Assembly (NCBI RefSeq): GCF_022698145.1
Contig: NZ_JALDAX010000011.1
Span: forward strand, 1 to 64,000
From: Streptomyces spinosisporus
Lineage (GTDB): Bacteria; Actinomycetota; Actinomycetes; Streptomycetales; Streptomycetaceae
Reading direction: 5' to 3'
DNA: 64,000 bases
Part shown: positions 61,899 to 64,000 of the stretch, piece after piece
Numbering within the stretch: position 1 is the first letter of the stretch
Layout: the number at the start of each line of letters is the position of its first letter
Notes under the pieces: generated by a model
What the model saw: the letters and a program-made list of their open reading frames with translations, nothing else
Databases searched by the model: none
What the model was told of the DNA's origin: nothing
Position numbers and translations under genes: made by a program

Positions 61899-62981
61899 AT
61901 GAGGGCGACGGACGGCATGGGCAGCACCGAGGAGACGCGGCCGGCGAACGCGGGGCGTCCCACGTCACGCGATGTCGCACGGCTCGCCGGTGTCTCGCAC
62001 ACCGCTGTCTCCTTCGTGTTCAACGGCCGCGCCGAGGGCAACCTCTCGCCTGCCACCCAGGAACGCATCCGCCGGGCCGCCGAACAGCTCGGTTACCGCC
62101 CCGACCCCGTCGCCCGCGGGCTGCGCCGCCGTCGTACGGCCGTGATCGGGCTGGTCACCGACGAGATCGCCTCCACGCCCTTCGCGGGCCGGCTGCTGCG
62201 CGGCGCCATGGAGACGGCCTGGGACAACGACCACCTCGTGCTCACCGTCGACTCCGGCGGCGATGCGGCGAAGGAGGACGCGGCCGTCGCCGAACTCCTC
62301 GACCGCCGCGTGGACGGCATCATCTACGCCGCCATGTCGCTGCGGCGCGTCCGGGTCCCCGAGGGGCTGCACCGCACCCACTCCGTGCTCGCCAACTGCC
62401 TGCCCGAGGACGACTCCCTGCCCGCCGTGATCCCCGCCGAGCGGGCCGGCGGCAGGACCGCGGCCCGGCTGCTGCTGGAGCAGGGCCACCGGAGGGTGGC
62501 CATGATCGGCGGCCAGGACGACATCGCCTCGGTCGAGCGGCTGCGCGGCTTCCGGGACGCTTTGCGCGCCGAGGGGATCACGGTCCCCAAGGAGTGGGTC
62601 CCGCGCACCGGCGGCGAGATCTCCGGCGGACACGAGGGCGCGCTGCGCGTCCTCGGCAACACCCCCGCCGACCGCCGCCCGACCGGCCTGTTCTGCTACA
62701 ACGACCGGGTCGCGGCGGGCGTCCTGCACGCCGCGACCCGGCTCGGCATCGACGTACCCGCCGAGTTGTCGGTGGTGGGCTACGACGACCAGGAGCACAT
62801 GGCCGAGTTCCTCACCCCCGCGCTCACCACGGTCGCCCTGCCCCACCGCGCCATGGGCGAGGCCGCCGCCCGGCTCCTCCTCGACTCCATCGAAACCGGC
62901 CGCACCCCTCCCGCCACGACTCGGCGCGTCGCGTGTCCGGTGATCAGTCGAGCGTCCGTGGGACCGGCTCCCACCCGGTGA
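61899..62981 (+). CDS. LacI-family transcriptional regulator
   Basis: This 360-residue repressor has the LacI helix-turn-helix TSRDVARLAGVSHTAVSFVF (residues ~21-40), the hinge ERIRRAAEQLGYRPDPVARG, and a periplasmic-binding-protein-like sugar domain ending LTTVALPHRAMGEAAARLLL. The start is ATG 61899 or 61917; neither has a strong ribosome-binding site. It converges with a GH32 beta-fructosidase gene, overlapping it by 38 bp, and probably responds to a sugar related to that enzyme. Confidence 0.92.
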   Translation: MRATDGMGSTEETRPANAGRPTSRDVARLAGVSHTAVSFVFNGRAEGNLSPATQERIRRAAEQLGYRPDPVARGLRRRRTAVIGLVTDEIASTPFAGRLLRGAMETAWDNDHLVLTVDSGGDAAKEDAAVAELLDRRVDGIIYAAMSLRRVRVPEGLHRTHSVLANCLPEDDSLPAVIPAERAGGRTAARLLLEQGHRRVAMIGGQDDIASVERLRGFRDALRAEGITVPKEWVPRTGGEISGGHEGALRVLGNTPADRRPTGLFCYNDRVAAGVLHAATRLGIDVPAELSVVGYDDQEHMAEFLTPALTTVALPHRAMGEAAARLLLDSIETGRTPPATTRRVACPVISRASVGPAPTR

Positions 62982-64000
62982 CGGCGGACACCGCCCCGCT
63001 CACGACGAGTTCGGCCACGTCCTCGGCGCCCCGGTGGACGCGCTCGGTGAGGGTCGCGCGGTCGTCGACGAACACCTCCAGCAGAGAACCGTCGGCAAGT
63101 ACCCGTATCTGCCTGCCGGTTGAGTGGACCACGACCGGCGCCGACCCGTCGGGGCGCGTCCGCGGCCAGGCGCTGCGATCGAGCGTGACGGTGCCCTCGT
63201 CCGGGTCCAGCCGCAGGGTCAGCTCCGCACCCGTGGCGGAGCGCAGCAGGCTGACGGTGGTGGGGCCGTGTGCGGTGACGGTGAGGTCGTACGACGGCGG
63301 GAGCGGTACGCGGCGGTCCGGGCCGGAGACGAACGGGGCTGCCGCACGCAGCAGTTCGAGCTCCGGTGCCGGTGCGATGCGCAGGGTGCCGTCCGGGTGG
63401 AGGCCGACCACCCTGGGTGCGGTGAGTACCCCCGCCCACCCCGCGCGGTCGATCTCGTCCTGCTCGCACGCCTCCCAGGACCAGCCCCACATCAGGGCCC
63501 GGTCCGCTTCCTGGAGCACGGCGGGCGCGTAGAAGTCCCGGCCGTGGTCGAGTCGGCCGCCGGTGCGTGTGTCGAAGTGCAACTCGCCGTCGTCACAAGG
63601 CGTGAGACGGCCTGTCAGGTAGCCCGTCGAGCGGGGGTCTCCGTCCCAGAGGGACAGCAACAGCACCCACTCGTCGCCCGCGGTCGAGAACATCTGCGGA
63701 CACTCCCAGCCGACCGCCTTGTCGCCGAACGCCTCGACCGCGACGGGGTCGTTGCCGTCGAGGAGAACCCCGGCGAACCGCCAGTCCGTCAGGTCGTCGC
63801 AGTCGTACAGCAGGACCGACGGCGTGCCGTCCGCGTGCCCCGCGCCGACCAGGGCCCGGCGCCGCCCGCCGGCCGTGAACACGAACGGGTCGCGGAACAT
63901 GACCACGTCCAGGTCCGCGGGCGGAGCGGACACCACCGGGGCGGGCAGCGGCTTCCAGTCGGTGAGCGTCTCGTCGTCGGGCACCACCGCCCGTGCCAGA
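62944..64000 (-). CDS. Glycoside hydrolase family 32 beta-fructosidase, C-terminal part
   Basis: This is a partial gene running off the right edge; about 352 residues are visible. GH32 enzymes hydrolyse sucrose, levan or inulin. The visible part has VVMFRDPFVF (the RDP motif) and VGWECPQMF (the EC acid/base motif). A C-terminal beta-sandwich starts near LRAAAPFVSG and contains VEVFVDDR-like LLEVFVDDRATLTERV. The N-terminal WMNDPNG nucleophile motif lies outside the window. Its 3' end overlaps the convergent lacI gene by 38 bp. Whether it is exported cannot be judged because the N terminus is missing. Confidence 0.9.
   Translation of the reverse strand, partial: LARAVVPDDETLTDWKPLPAPVVSAPPADLDVVMFRDPFVFTAGGRRRALVGAGHADGTPSVLLYDCDDLTDWRFAGVLLDGNDPVAVEAFGDKAVGWECPQMFSTAGDEWVLLLSLWDGDPRSTGYLTGRLTPCDDGELHFDTRTGGRLDHGRDFYAPAVLQEADRALMWGWSWEACEQDEIDRAGWAGVLTAPRVVGLHPDGTLRIAPAPELELLRAAAPFVSGPDRRVPLPPSYDLTVTAHGPTTVSLLRSATGAELTLRLDPDEGTVTLDRSAWPRTRPDGSAPVVVHSTGRQIRVLADGSLLEVFVDDRATLTERVHRGAEDVAELVVSGAVSAVTGWEPVPRTLD

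Overview
This window is high-GC actinobacterial DNA, most likely from a Streptomyces chromosome. Third codon positions are almost all G or C and GTG starts are frequent. Families typical of the genus are present: GlgE, a SigB/SigF-type sigma factor, DUF5133, a GAF/PAS/SpoIIE phosphatase and many one-component regulators. No phage or transposase genes, rRNA or CRISPR array were seen. The only tRNA found is the selenocysteine tRNA. The content (accessory catabolism, exporters, paired regulator/transporter genes) looks like a chromosomal arm rather than the core.

Layout. 1-3.9 kb: glycogen/maltosyl-glucan metabolism (glgE start, a small DUF5133 gene, an ATPase-fold regulatory protein coupled to glgX). 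3.9-8.6 kb: a VOC protein, a stress sigma factor, a MarR-ABC exporter operon with a perfect operator, and a conserved unknown. 8.6-12.6 kb: a second-type hemC, a divergent MFS/winged-helix pair, and an SseB-like protein. 12.6-22.4 kb: a selenocysteine island. It has a three-subunit formate dehydrogenase (fdhB, nrfD-type, and fdhA with in-frame UGA and a SECIS-like hairpin), then selA-selB-selD on the minus strand with the selenocysteine tRNA gene selC lying antisense across the selB/selD junction. 22.5-31.9 kb: a stress-related block (GH15, FUSC, isochorismatase-type hydrolase, GAF-PAS-GAF-SpoIIE phosphatase, FAD-Rieske oxidoreductase, TOPRIM protein). 32-37.4 kb: a five-gene minus-strand catabolic operon (fae, enolase-superfamily dehydratase, aldehyde dehydrogenase, beta-hydroxyacid dehydrogenase, Fe-alcohol dehydrogenase) closed by a strong hairpin and divergent from an iclR gene. 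38.6-39.2 kb: a 40-bp-period non-coding tandem array. 39.3-64 kb: mostly monocistronic accessory genes. These include an aldehyde dehydrogenase/MFS pair, regulators with cognate reductases or exporters, an MMPL pump, a questin-oxidase-like protein, a Tat-exported glycosidase, an NLP-type secreted protein, a stand-alone ATP-dependent DNA ligase and a LigD-like phosphoesterase, a DoxX/peroxiredoxin pair, and a LacI/GH32 pair at the right edge.

How the genes fit together. The selenium genes form a closed unit. SelD makes selenophosphate, SelA converts Ser-tRNA(Sec), selC supplies the UCA tRNA, and SelB delivers it to the single selenoprotein seen here, formate dehydrogenase. The most striking architecture is that selB reads antisense into selC: its UGA stop is the exact complement of the selC anticodon. 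Past that UGA the same frame stays open for 23 codons into the selD ATG. The fae operon is the other notable unit: a formaldehyde-activating-enzyme homologue placed with sugar-acid and aldehyde enzymes, in a lineage not known to make tetrahydromethanopterin.
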